Shown: positions 52,567 through 61,362 of the stretch, in pieces | Position numbering within the stretch: the stretch's first letter is position 1 | How the letters are laid out: the number at the start of each line of letters is the position of its first letter | Translations under genes and position numbers: made by a program | The notes under the pieces: generated by a model | Seen by the model: only the letters and a program-made list of their open reading frames with translations | Database searches by the model: none | Told to the model about the DNA's origin: nothing | Origin: Nitrososphaerota archaeon | GTDB taxonomy: Archaea > Thermoproteota > Nitrososphaeria > Nitrososphaerales > Gagatemarchaeaceae | Reading direction: 5' to 3' | Length of the DNA stretch: 64,000 nucleotides | Assembly: GCA_027887005.1 (NCBI GenBank) | Contig: JAPCJI010000003.1 | Location: 148,003-212,002, forward strand

Positions 52567-52739
52567 CGCTAACCGGCCCAGGTTTTCCCCTACTTATTTG
52601 GGAAATGGCCGGAGGTAGGGACGCCTTGGTGACTTGAGAGGTTCGAAGACATTGCCCCGTGGCGCGGTAGGTGACTCTAGAGGCACTTGTAAACTATAGA
52701 GGCCATATTGATATAGAAAAACCACGTTGACTTCGCCAG

Positions 52740-53531
52740 ATGAAAGCCTCGCCAGGCAATGCCGGCACAAGCCTCGGGACCAAAATTGCAGTAATTGTCG
52801 TGACCGCAGTTTCCTACGTCCTTGGAAAGGCGATTACCGCCCCAATACCGACTCCCTGGCATGTCGGTCAGCTACTGATTGGAGTATTCCTACCGGCATT
52901 CTTTGTCATCGTCTCGGATACTTTTCCCGCAGCCATCGGGGCGGGCATTGGCACATTCATAGGGGACGTAGTCTTCCTTGTCCCGCTTGGAGCCACAACC
53001 CCAGTGCTGAGCCTCGTTGCAGGGGTTCCAGCTAACTTCGTGGGAATACTGTTCCTCGGATGGTTTGCGAAGAGGTACGGGTCGTGGACAGGCTTCGTGG
53101 CCGCTACGATTTCTTTCGTTACCCTTGGCAACTTCATTGCGGCCATCGCTGTCGTGCTGTTCCTTGCACTGCCGACCTCGCTTGTCCTCGGGTTCGTTGT
53201 CTTCTGGAACACGACCTCGATTCCTGCTGTGCTTCTAGGAGTCCCGATTCTCATCCGGGCTGTACGGCCACTCTACGGCCGAACCAACATACTCTCCTAC
53301 GAGCCGCAGTGGGCCAGCAGCCTAAAGCCAAGACAGACTGCGATTGCACTTTCGTTCGGGGCTACTTTCATCGTGCTGGGTGCTGTCCTCTTCCTCTTCT
53401 CGTTCCCGAACCCAGTAACTGGTTTCTCTCCCCTCTATTTCGAAATCGCCGCAGTTGTCGTTCTCATCGCCGCGCCGATCACTGGCGCCATCGCTGGAAA
53501 TAGGCTGCAGGCGAAACAGGCTGCAAAGTAG
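52740..53531 (+). CDS. Membrane protein, ECF S-component-like, next to pantoate kinase
   Basis: The 263-residue protein has six to seven helices: AVIVVTAVSYVLGKAITAPIPTPW, LLIGVFLPAFFVIVSDTF, IGTFIGDVVFLVPL and others. The early GKAI-x-P-IP element and the Gly-rich helices resemble substrate-binding S components of ECF vitamin transporters. This is shape recognition only. The last 77 bases overlap the pantoate kinase frame, and pantothenate or pantoate uptake would fit that partner. A TATA-like ATTGATATAG lies about 35 bases upstream. Confidence 0.55.
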   Translation: MKASPGNAGTSLGTKIAVIVVTAVSYVLGKAITAPIPTPWHVGQLLIGVFLPAFFVIVSDTFPAAIGAGIGTFIGDVVFLVPLGATTPVLSLVAGVPANFVGILFLGWFAKRYGSWTGFVAATISFVTLGNFIAAIAVVLFLALPTSLVLGFVVFWNTTSIPAVLLGVPILIRAVRPLYGRTNILSYEPQWASSLKPRQTAIALSFGATFIVLGAVLFLFSFPNPVTGFSPLYFEIAAVVVLIAAPITGAIAGNRLQAKQAAK

Positions 53532-54468
53532 GATCGCCACTGCCTTCGCCCCGGGAGCTATAACCAACTTCTTCAGCGTCCACTACGACCCTTCCAAGGA
53601 CGGGAACTTCCGAAATGCGGGCGCCACCGGGGGTGGATACGTCCTTTCCAGGGGCGTGGTCACCAGAGCCAAATTCATCCCTGGGAGTCAAGAGCAAACC
53701 GAGATCATCGTGGACGGCGACCCCGCATACAGGGCGACAACGACGCGCAAGGCGGTCGAACTCCTCCTGGATGGGCATGGCCATCCCCGTGGTGGATTGG
53801 TCCTAGAGCAGTCGATGCAGATTCCCATCGGCTTCGGGTTCGGTGCGAGCGCAGCAGCTGCAATATCTGGGGTATACGCGGTCGCGGCTGCCCTGGGACT
53901 GAGGCTGCTCCCGAAAGACATAGCCTACCACGCTCACGTCGCTGACATCGTCCAGCAGACAGGCCTCGGCACAGTCTCGGTCACCTTCGAAGGGACAGGA
54001 GCAGGGGCCATAACCAAGGCGGGTGCTCCCGGGGTGTCCAAGTTCCTCAACGTCAATGTGCCAGAAGGGACGAGGCTTGTGACTGCCTCGCTCGCCCCGT
54101 TCAGAAAGAGCGACGCGCTCTCGAAACCTGATACGACCAGGACGATCAACAGACTCGGAGACGCGTCCCTGCGCAGGTTCGTGGCGGAACCGACCCTCGA
54201 GCGGCTTGCTACCGAGGGGGAGAGGTTCGCAGAGGACCTCGGCCTGATGACACCCAAGGTCCTTAGCCTGGTGAGGATGGCGAAGGATGCTGGGGCAAGT
54301 CACGCGAGCCAGAACATGATCGGGCACGCCGTCCACGCGCTCACCCCCGAAGGCCGTGCCGCGCGGGTCGTGAAAGCCTTCAGAGCATCCCCCCTCAAAC
54401 CTCGGGTCGAGGTTCTGGAAGTCGGGATTCATCCCGCGCGGGTTCTCGAGCCCTTAAGGGAAGGTTAG
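53455..54468 (+). CDS. Pantoate kinase (archaeal CoA pathway, GHMP family)
   Basis: The GHMP kinase shows IATAFAPGAITNFFSV at the family N-terminus, the ATP loop PIGFGFGASAAAAISGVYA (about residue 125), and DIVQQTGLGTVSVTFEGTG, the pattern of archaeal pantoate kinase. It phosphorylates pantoate to 4-phosphopantoate for coenzyme A. The frame begins at a TTG (53455) and adds about 28 residues before the conserved start. No ATG, GTG or TTG is nearer, so either this TTG is used, overlapping the upstream gene by 77 bases, or a rare start codon is used near 53,530. The stop overlaps the M24 gene stop. Confidence 0.85.
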   Translation: MSFSSPRRSLAPSLEIGCRRNRLQSRIATAFAPGAITNFFSVHYDPSKDGNFRNAGATGGGYVLSRGVVTRAKFIPGSQEQTEIIVDGDPAYRATTTRKAVELLLDGHGHPRGGLVLEQSMQIPIGFGFGASAAAAISGVYAVAAALGLRLLPKDIAYHAHVADIVQQTGLGTVSVTFEGTGAGAITKAGAPGVSKFLNVNVPEGTRLVTASLAPFRKSDALSKPDTTRTINRLGDASLRRFVAEPTLERLATEGERFAEDLGLMTPKVLSLVRMAKDAGASHASQNMIGHAVHALTPEGRAARVVKAFRASPLKPRVEVLEVGIHPARVLEPLREG

Positions 54469-55511
54469 CCCACGGTCAGCAGTTCCTTCGTGAACCTTGT
54501 CAGGACCATAGGTTTGCTTCCCGTTTTCACCGTATCTTCAATCCGAATCCCGTATCTGCCAGGCAGGTAGACCCCAGGCTCGTCGGTCACCACGTCGTTG
54601 GCGAGGAGTCTGCCCTTGCTCCCCCTCGCGATTGATGGCAGTTCGTGGATGTCGATGCCCACACCATGTCCCACGCTGTGGTTCAGGTACCTGTCGACCC
54701 CGTGCCTTTTCAAAACCCTGACTGCGGCCTCATGAACGTCTCCGCAGGGCGTACCCACTCGCACCAGGTCAAGCGCTGATTCCTGCGCCTCTAAGACGGC
54801 TGCGTAGTGCGCCCTCATCTCTCGGGTGGAGGAACCAACAGCGAAAGTTCGGGTCTCATCAGAATTGTAACCCTTGTACCTGAAGAAGATGTCCGCGACA
54901 ACGAAGTCTCCCCTCCGGATCTTCCTCCCCGTGAGCTCGGAGTGCGGGAGCGCCCCGTTTTCCCCAGATGCCACTATGGCGGGGCTAAGGGCAGAGTCGG
55001 ACCCCGACGGGGTAAGCTCGTTGGCAGTCGCCACCTTCATGACCTCGGCGGCTACCTCCCACTCTGTCCGTCCGGGCCTCAGCTCCCTGGTCAAGGCCTC
55101 GAACACCCTATCCAGCCCCCTGGACGCCGTCTCTATCCTCTCAATCTCCACCTCGTCCTTGGTCCTTCGTGCCTCGAGGAAGAGTGCGGGCTCGACCTTG
55201 AACCTGGGCGACCTTCTATTCATCCGGTCGTCGTCCACCACAGCGCCCCCCCTCTCAAGCTGTCTCATGAGGACCTGGGGGTCGTCCTTCCACCTCTTCG
55301 CGACGACCACCTCGACCTCTTCCCCCAACTCCGCGACCCTGTCGGCCTCCAGGGGGCTCGTAACGACCACCGTTTTGTCAGGGAGAACTATTGCGGCCCC
55401 GCTGCCCCAGAAAGAAGTCAGGTAGAAGATGTTGGCCCCCGTCATGGCGACAACCTGCTTCCCTCGAGCCAGGGAGAGCAGTCGTTTGCGCCTTTGGGCG
55501 TAAACCGTCAA
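54465..55511 (-). CDS. M24-family Xaa-Pro peptidase, second copy
   Basis: The protein is about 348 residues from the TTG at 55511. Metal ligands are Asp in FVVADIFFRYKGYNSDETRTF (two Asp), His in SVGHGVGIDIHELP, Glu in TDEPGVYLPG and Glu in IRIEDTV. The frame extends to 55574, but that would cross the smc start region. The shared TATA box (55536-55543) lies about 25 bases before 55511. It acts on proline-containing peptides in the cytoplasm. Confidence 0.87.
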   Translation of the reverse strand: MTVYAQRRKRLLSLARGKQVVAMTGANIFYLTSFWGSGAAIVLPDKTVVVTSPLEADRVAELGEEVEVVVAKRWKDDPQVLMRQLERGGAVVDDDRMNRRSPRFKVEPALFLEARRTKDEVEIERIETASRGLDRVFEALTRELRPGRTEWEVAAEVMKVATANELTPSGSDSALSPAIVASGENGALPHSELTGRKIRRGDFVVADIFFRYKGYNSDETRTFAVGSSTREMRAHYAAVLEAQESALDLVRVGTPCGDVHEAAVRVLKRHGVDRYLNHSVGHGVGIDIHELPSIARGSKGRLLANDVVTDEPGVYLPGRYGIRIEDTVKTGSKPMVLTRFTKELLTVG

Positions 55512-55535
55512 GTTCTCGCTTTCCCAAACCAAGCG

Positions 55536-55543
55536 CTTATATT
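55536..55543. promoter_or_regulatory. Shared bidirectional TATA box for M24 peptidase and smc
   Basis: CTTATATT reads as AATATAAG on the other strand. It lies about 25 bases before the minus-strand TTG at 55511, and 20-40 bases before the plus-strand starts at 55562 and 55583. One element may serve both genes. Confidence 0.4.
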
Positions 55544-55582
55544 GCTTCTCAAACGTGTCACATGTTCGGGGCAATCCGAACA

Positions 55583-58500
55583 GTGACGTACATTCGCAGG
55601 CTAGAGATGAGAGGGTTCAAGTCCTCAGGCCCGCGAACTGCGGTCGTAAACTTCGAGAAAGGGTTCACAGTAATCACTGGGCCGAACGGCAGCGGGAAAT
55701 CCAACATCGCAGACGCAATCACGTTCGCGCTCGGAGAGAATTCCCCGAAGGCCCTGCGCTCAGGCAACAGCAAGCTGTCCGGTGTGATATTCGACCCCAA
55801 GAAAGAAGACGCGCCTTCGCAGGGGAAGCCCACTTCATGCAGGGTCACCATTCAGTTCGACAATTCTGACCGTGAGGTCCCAGTCGACTCTGATCTCGTG
55901 ACTGTTACGAGGGACCTGAAGGACGACGGCGACAACACCTACTACGTCAACGGGCGGAAGACGACCCGCTCCACCCTGACCGAGATACTCGACCTGGCTG
56001 GCCTTTCCCCGGGAGGCTTCAACATCGTCGCCCAGGGCGCCGCGACGAAGCTGGCGGACCTCAGTCCGGAGGAAAAGAGGAAGGTCATTGAAAGCGTGGT
56101 CGGCATCTCGAAGTTCGACGAAAGGAAGGCCGAAGCCCAGAGGCAGCTGGGCCAGGCAGACCAGAGGCTGGAGGTCGCGATGGCTCGCATAGGGGAGATG
56201 CGGAGCACCCTCGAAGGCCTGGACTCCCAGAGGACAGACCTGGCGAGGTACAAGCTCCTTGAAGACCAGATCAACTGGCTGACCGCGGTGCGGACATCGG
56301 GGAGGATTGGAGAGCTGAGGGAGAAAGTCTCCGCACTGAAGGCCCAGGAACAGGAGTTCGCCGGAAGGATCACCGACCTGTCTGCCCGCTTGGCAGTCCT
56401 CGAGAACAAAGTGGGAGAAGTGGAGAGCGAGAAGAACCGGTTCATCGTCGATATCATACAGGGAGGAGGTGCAAGCCAGATGGAACTGCAGTACGAGCTC
56501 CGGGACGTGAAGAACGAGCTCGAGACCCAGGAGGCTGACCTTCAGTCGGCTGAAAGGAACGTCGCCGACCTGGAAGCTGAAACCATCCCACAACTCAAAC
56601 AGACTGTTTCAGCGAAGCAGAAGGAAGTCAACGCAGCCAACACAAACGTCAGACAGCTCACCGCAGAGATTTCCAAGCTCGACTCCCGCCACGCCGAATC
56701 GGCCGCCCGACTGAAAGAATTCTTCAACGCAGGGGAGGAGCTCCGCTCGACCATCGAAAGGAAAGGAAAGCAGTCCGCCCGGGTCCAGGTCCGACTTGCC
56801 GACCTGACCCCGAAGGTGAGCCAGGCCGACCTCGCCATAAACGCGGCCAGCGCGAACCTCGGCGTCGAGAGGAAGAGGCTCGACGAGCTCAAGCTCAGGG
56901 TCGACGGCTACTCGGAAGTGCTCAGCAAGCTGGAGGAGAACACGACGAAGCTCTTCGGGCTCTACGACGGCTCCACCAAGGAACTCAGCAAGATTGACGA
57001 GGACCTCTCGGGCGTCGAGAAGACGCGGGACAAGCTCGTCTCGTCGATCGAGAACGCGTCCAGGATCCTCGAGAAGGCGGGGGCAGAGGTCTCCAGGGAG
57101 GAGGCCTTCCGCCACATGTCCGAGAGCCTCGCAGGAGAGCGGAGCGGCCAGCTCAAACTTCAGGAGTTCTGCGACAACGGGGGTGTCCCCGGCTACGTCG
57201 GGCGCCTGGGCCAGCTGATGAAGTATCCCCATACCTATTCGAAGGCAGTGAACGCGGTGATGGGCAAGTGGATGGGCGCGTTCATAGTCCAGGACCTGCG
57301 GTCCATGACGCAGCTGATCAAGGCAGCGAAGTCCCTGAAGGCGAAGGCGTTCTCGGTCATCCCGCTGAGCGAGGTGGAGGACGCAAAGGCGGTCGACATC
57401 GGCAAATCAGCCGGCGTGATGGGTCCCCTTTCGGCGGTGATAAAATGCGAAGATGAGTTCACAGGCCTCGTGAACTTCCTCGCAGGCGACTCCGTGCTGG
57501 TGGACACCGAAGCCATCGGCTACATCCTCGCGTCTGAGGGGGTGAGGGCTGTCACGGTAAACGGCGAATCATTCGAGCCCGGCGGGAAGGCCTTCTCCTA
57601 CGGCTACCAGGAGGTCCTGGTCAATCTGATGGAGGGCCTCGAGAACATCGAAGGGATAAGCGAGGTCGAAGACGCAGTGGGGGCCCTAAAGGGGGCGATA
57701 GACAGGCGGAGGTCGGAACTGGAAACTATCGAGTCGGACTCCCGCTCGATAATGAAGGAGCGCGTCAAGAAGATCGTCTCCGCGACCAGCCTGAAGGCAG
57801 AGGCTACCACTGTCACCCGCATCGCCAACAGGTACAGGAGCATATTCAGGAACATGAGCTCCGAGTACCAAAAGCAGGTGGGCGTCGTGGAACGCCTGGA
57901 GTCGAAACTCAAGCTAAACTCGCAGAGGAAGGAGTCGATATCGAGGGGGGTCGCTTCCCTCCAGCTGGTTCTTGCCGACACCCAAGCGCTGGGCCTGGAC
58001 CAGATGCTCTCCGAAATCGACGCCGCGAAGCAATCCCTCTCCTCTGAGATAGACTCGGTCAGGAACAGGATCCAGGACCTGAACCTAACCCTCTCCAGGG
58101 AGAAGGCGAACCTGGAGAACGTGCTCCTGAGGGGGCTGGAGGACAACGAGATGGACCTCGAGAACGCGACCGAGGACCTCCGCAACTTCAAGCTAGTCCA
58201 GAGGGAGGCGCCCAGGACCATAAGGGAGCTGAGAGACCAGAAGGCCCTCCTCGAATCACAGATCCAGAAGCTGCTCGACTCTTCAAAGCGGAGCCAACCG
58301 GTGCTCGACGAGTTCGACGCCCGGACCAAGAAGCTCAAGGAGGAAAGAGACACGGTCACGCGCTCCGTCGCAGGAAACCAGAAGGACCTGTTCACCCTCG
58401 CCAGCCAGGTCTCCTCGGTCACCGAGAAGCTGGAGGAGGCGCTGGGGAGCCTGAGGATGCTCGGCTACACGCAGGAATTGGAGACCTTCGAAGGAAGCGA

Positions 58501-59143
58501 ATCGCTGTTATCAGAGCTCGAATCCGAGTATCAGCTGGTGGTAAGCTCCGTCAATAGGAGCGCCGACAGACAGTACACAGAGATGTACGTGAACTACAAG
58601 AGCCTCTCGGTCAGGCACAACGAGCTAGAGAGAGAGAGGAACTCCATCATCAAATTCCTCGAAAGCGTCGAAGGGGAGAAGACGAAGGTCTTCATGTCCG
58701 CCTTCGAGAGGGTCAGCACCGGGTTCAGCGAAATTTTCATGCGCCTCACGGGAGGGGATTCGGCCCTGGAGCTGGAGAACCCGGACGAGGTCTTCTCCGG
58801 GGGTGTGATCCTACGCGCAGACTTCGGCAACGGCCTTCGGGAATCATCGCAACACAGCGGAGGGCAGCGGGCGGTGACGGGGGTCTCCATGATACTTGCG
58901 ATGCAGTCCGTCCAGTCCCACCCATTCTACCTCTTCGACGAGATCGACGCTGCCCTCGACGCGGTGAACTCCAACAGCCTCGCGCACTTCTTCAAGGAGA
59001 GGTCCTCCGAGGCGCAGATAATCGCCATAACCCTGAGGGACGCCTTCGTCGCGGAGAGCGACATGACCTACGGTGTCTACTCGGCCAGCGGGATCTCGCG
59101 GGTGATGCACTACAGACCAGCCGAGGTGCCGCACCGTGGCTGA
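55583..59143 (+). CDS. smc: Chromosome segregation ATPase SMC
   Basis: The protein is about 1186 residues from the GTG at 55583, which gives the standard start TYIRRLEMRGFKS; an ATG at 55562 would add seven. Walker A is GPNGSGKSN (about residue 32). Long coiled coils span about 165-500 and 660-1000, with the hinge between (about 510-650, including GYVGRLGQL). The signature is SSQHSGGQRAV and Walker B is PFYLFDEIDAALD near the end. It entraps DNA and organises the chromosome with ScpA and ScpB, which follow directly (8-base overlaps). The signature Gln-His-Ser-Gly-Gly-Gln differs from LSGGE as in other SMCs. Confidence 0.97.
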   Translation: MTYIRRLEMRGFKSSGPRTAVVNFEKGFTVITGPNGSGKSNIADAITFALGENSPKALRSGNSKLSGVIFDPKKEDAPSQGKPTSCRVTIQFDNSDREVPVDSDLVTVTRDLKDDGDNTYYVNGRKTTRSTLTEILDLAGLSPGGFNIVAQGAATKLADLSPEEKRKVIESVVGISKFDERKAEAQRQLGQADQRLEVAMARIGEMRSTLEGLDSQRTDLARYKLLEDQINWLTAVRTSGRIGELREKVSALKAQEQEFAGRITDLSARLAVLENKVGEVESEKNRFIVDIIQGGGASQMELQYELRDVKNELETQEADLQSAERNVADLEAETIPQLKQTVSAKQKEVNAANTNVRQLTAEISKLDSRHAESAARLKEFFNAGEELRSTIERKGKQSARVQVRLADLTPKVSQADLAINAASANLGVERKRLDELKLRVDGYSEVLSKLEENTTKLFGLYDGSTKELSKIDEDLSGVEKTRDKLVSSIENASRILEKAGAEVSREEAFRHMSESLAGERSGQLKLQEFCDNGGVPGYVGRLGQLMKYPHTYSKAVNAVMGKWMGAFIVQDLRSMTQLIKAAKSLKAKAFSVIPLSEVEDAKAVDIGKSAGVMGPLSAVIKCEDEFTGLVNFLAGDSVLVDTEAIGYILASEGVRAVTVNGESFEPGGKAFSYGYQEVLVNLMEGLENIEGISEVEDAVGALKGAIDRRRSELETIESDSRSIMKERVKKIVSATSLKAEATTVTRIANRYRSIFRNMSSEYQKQVGVVERLESKLKLNSQRKESISRGVASLQLVLADTQALGLDQMLSEIDAAKQSLSSEIDSVRNRIQDLNLTLSREKANLENVLLRGLEDNEMDLENATEDLRNFKLVQREAPRTIRELRDQKALLESQIQKLLDSSKRSQPVLDEFDARTKKLKEERDTVTRSVAGNQKDLFTLASQVSSVTEKLEEALGSLRMLGYTQELETFEGSESLLSELESEYQLVVSSVNRSADRQYTEMYVNYKSLSVRHNELERERNSIIKFLESVEGEKTKVFMSAFERVSTGFSEIFMRLTGGDSALELENPDEVFSGGVILRADFGNGLRESSQHSGGQRAVTGVSMILAMQSVQSHPFYLFDEIDAALDAVNSNSLAHFFKERSSEAQIIAITLRDAFVAESDMTYGVYSASGISRVMHYRPAEVPHRG

Positions 59144-59795
59144 GTCAGGCTTCCTGTCCAGGCCCCCCCTGAACATGCTGATCGACCCTTCCCGCGCCAA
59201 GCTAAAGCCCTGGGAGATCAATCTCACCGAGCTTCTCGACCTCTTCTTTCGCACCATAAGCCAGTCTGAGCTGATCGACATGAGGGCAGCGGGGACCGCG
59301 GCCCTCTCCTCGGCCACCATATACCATTTCAAAGTGGAGTCCCTGTTCCTCTTCGAGAGGCTGAGAGCCCAGCAAAGGTACCTCGATGGCTCCGAGCCAC
59401 CCCAGATCATCGTCATGCCCTTCCGCTACGAAGTCTACTCCACGAACGTCGACGAGCTCTTCGAGGAGCTGACCAGGATCCTGCAGGACATCATCGTCCA
59501 CGAGCAGGGGGGAGAGCCCAGCGTGGTATCAGTGGCGGAGCTTCCCGCGCCCAACCTAGAAGACTACGTCATCGCTCTGCAGGCCATCCTTTCCGAGTAC
59601 CGAAAGATACTGGTCGAAAGGCTAAGGGCCACAGGCAAGGTGCTGCTCTCCGAGCTGACAAGAGGCCTAGACCCCATCGGCGCCGCACGTGTCTTCATCC
59701 TACTTCTTTTCGCGGCCAACAGCGGCGAGGTCGTCATCGAACAGGAGGAAACCGACGAAGACGCCCTTGTCGTCTCGGTGGGCCAGCTTGAGTGA
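59136..59795 (+). CDS. scpA: Segregation and condensation protein A (kleisin)
   Basis: The protein is 219 residues. The N-terminal kleisin segment WEINLTELLDLFFRTISQS binds the SMC neck. The middle is charged, and the C-terminal winged helix (IGAARVFILLLFAANSGEVVIEQEE) binds the SMC cap. The GTG start overlaps the smc stop by 8 bases. Archaeal ScpA proteins are shorter than bacterial ones, as here. Confidence 0.92.
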   Translation: MAESGFLSRPPLNMLIDPSRAKLKPWEINLTELLDLFFRTISQSELIDMRAAGTAALSSATIYHFKVESLFLFERLRAQQRYLDGSEPPQIIVMPFRYEVYSTNVDELFEELTRILQDIIVHEQGGEPSVVSVAELPAPNLEDYVIALQAILSEYRKILVERLRATGKVLLSELTRGLDPIGAARVFILLLFAANSGEVVIEQEETDEDALVVSVGQLE

Positions 59796-60327
59796 GACCC
59801 AGAAAGGCCAACCTCCGAAGGAAATGCTAGCGAAGGTGGAGGCCGCGCTCTACTCCGCGGGACGCCCCATCAGCTCCATCGAAATAGCGAAGGTCGCCGG
59901 TACTTCTTCCGAGAGGAAGGCGGCCGCCATGGTCAGGGAGATCGCCAAACTGGTCAATTCGAGCATGACCGCCGTCGAAGTCGTGGAGTATCCCGGCTCC
60001 AGGTTCGCGATGCAACTCAAGGCGCAGTACACCCAGGTAGCTAGGAGGTTCGCGACGCGGCCCCTCCTCTCCCGGGCGGCACTCAGGACCCTCTCCTTCA
60101 TCGCCTTCTTCCAGCCAATCATGTCCAGTGAACTTGTGCTCAAGCGGGGCTCCACGGCCTACCAGCACCTGAAGGAGCTGGAAGAGGTGGGGTTCGTAGT
60201 TAGCGATAGACAGGGTCGGAGCAAGGCGTACCGGACGACGGGGAGGTTCGCCGAGTACTTCGGACTGAGCATCGACACCCCCACCCTGAAGCGGCAGCTC
60301 GAAGCCAGAAACTTGACGCTGAAATGA
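59788..60327 (+). CDS. scpB: Segregation and condensation protein B
   Basis: The protein is 179 residues from the TTG at 59788, overlapping the scpA stop. Two winged-helix domains are visible: LAKVEAALYSAGRPISSIEIAKVAG (first) and LLSRAALRTLSFIAFFQPIMSSEL then YQHLKELEEVGFV (second). It dimerises and regulates the SMC-ScpA ring. Complete SMC-ScpAB sets are typical for bacteria and many archaea. Confidence 0.9.
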   Translation: MSETQKGQPPKEMLAKVEAALYSAGRPISSIEIAKVAGTSSERKAAAMVREIAKLVNSSMTAVEVVEYPGSRFAMQLKAQYTQVARRFATRPLLSRAALRTLSFIAFFQPIMSSELVLKRGSTAYQHLKELEEVGFVVSDRQGRSKAYRTTGRFAEYFGLSIDTPTLKRQLEARNLTLK

Positions 60328-60382
60328 TGGCAACGCTTAACACCAGGCGGAAGTGGGCGCTCTTTTCAAGGAATAGAGCTGG

Positions 60383-60769
60383 TTGACTCGACCGATTGAG
60401 AACCTGACGAAGCGAAAGAACACCGGCGGAAGGTCCCGGCCTTCAAGAGGCAGAAGGGCCTACGAACGGGACGGCTATGCCATCGAACCGCTGGTGGGCC
60501 CCACTGCGGGGCGCCCGAGCAGGAGGAGAGGGGGGAGGGTGAGCGTCGGCCTGACCTTTTCTGAATTCGCCAACGTCTCGGATTCGTCGGGGAAGACGGG
60601 CAAGTCCAAGATCCTCCGGGTCAAGAAGAGCCCGGCCAACAGGGACTACGAAAGGCGGGGGGTCATCACCAAGGGTGCAGTCATCGAAACCGATGCGGGA
60701 GAGGCGGTCGTGACCTCGCGTCCCACCGATGATGGAGTCGTCAACGCAGTCCTGACGACCAAGAAATGA
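60383..60769 (+). CDS. rps8e: Ribosomal protein S8e
   Basis: The 128-residue protein has the archaeal S8e layout: a basic N-terminus (TKRKNTGGRSRPSRGRRAYE), RKKS-like loops (RVKKSPANRDYERRGVITKGAVIET, about residues 79-103) and the end EAVVTSRPTDDGVVNAVL. It binds 16S rRNA in the small subunit. The stop overlaps the SRP19 start by 4 bases. Confidence 0.95.
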   Translation: MTRPIENLTKRKNTGGRSRPSRGRRAYERDGYAIEPLVGPTAGRPSRRRGGRVSVGLTFSEFANVSDSSGKTGKSKILRVKKSPANRDYERRGVITKGAVIETDAGEAVVTSRPTDDGVVNAVLTTKK

Positions 60770-61113
60770 AGGAATACGAAAGGCTCGTTATCTGGCTGGA
60801 CTATTTCGATTCAGAGCTCAAGCGGAGAGAAGGGAGGCGCGTCCCACTTAGCTCAGCGACCAGGGCTCCGACCCTCGACGAGCTCGCCGAGGCCTGCCGC
60901 AGGCTCAATCTGAAGCCCCTGCTCCAGTCCGCGAAGTACCCCAATTCCCCGGCGAAGCAATCCGGCTACGTATCGGTCACGAAGTCCGGCCCCAAGCGCA
61001 AGGCCGTGCAGAGCGTCGCAAGGGAACTCTCGGTCGTAAGGGGCATGGCTCTGAAGAAACAGTCCTCCGGCCGGTCGGGCCAGAAAAAACCCGGACGAGC
61101 CACGAAGGTTTAA
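60766..61113 (+). CDS. srp19: Signal recognition particle protein SRP19
   Basis: The 115-residue protein has LVIWLDYFDSELKRREGRRVP at the N-terminus, the typical (V/I)-W-(P/L)-x-Y-(I/F)-D-S start. LDELAEACRRLNLKPLLQSAKYPN follows, and a basic tail ends the protein. SRP19 binds helices 6 and 8 of 7S RNA and prepares it for SRP54. It starts in an ATGA overlap with S8e. Confidence 0.93.
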   Translation: MKEYERLVIWLDYFDSELKRREGRRVPLSSATRAPTLDELAEACRRLNLKPLLQSAKYPNSPAKQSGYVSVTKSGPKRKAVQSVARELSVVRGMALKKQSSGRSGQKKPGRATKV

Positions 61114-61140
61114 AGGCAAGGAGACGGCCGTGAAATTTTC

Positions 61141-61362
61141 TTGTTACAGGTCGGTATTTTGCTTCATCAGGCCAAGAGCGGCCGACTTATCGTGCGCCTT
61201 TCCAAAGAAGTCAGACCCGGTGCGTACCTCCACGACGAAAAGGGAAGGAAACTGGGGAGAGTGGGCGAGCTGATCGGACCGGTGAAGGCGCCCTATGCGT
61301 CTGCCTCGGTTGTGACCGCGAAGCTTGGGAAAACGGGGGACCCCGTTTTCGTCGAAAGGTGA
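61141..61362 (+). CDS. gar1: H/ACA RNP protein Gar1
   Basis: The 73-residue protein is a compact beta-barrel: LHQAKSGRLIVRL, DEKGRKLGRVGELIGPVKAPYASV-like segment (GRVGELIGPVKAPYASASV) and GDPVFV at the end, as in archaeal Gar1. It works with Cbf5, Nop10 and L7Ae in RNA-guided pseudouridylation. Its stop overlaps the start region of tfb by 4 bases. The TTG start fits the short barrel. Confidence 0.9.
   Translation: MLQVGILLHQAKSGRLIVRLSKEVRPGAYLHDEKGRKLGRVGELIGPVKAPYASASVVTAKLGKTGDPVFVER

Noticed and set aside
54807..55586. Plus-strand frame of 259 codons opposite the M24 peptidase
   Set aside because: It is antisense to a gene with all metal ligands in place and has no start or domain support.
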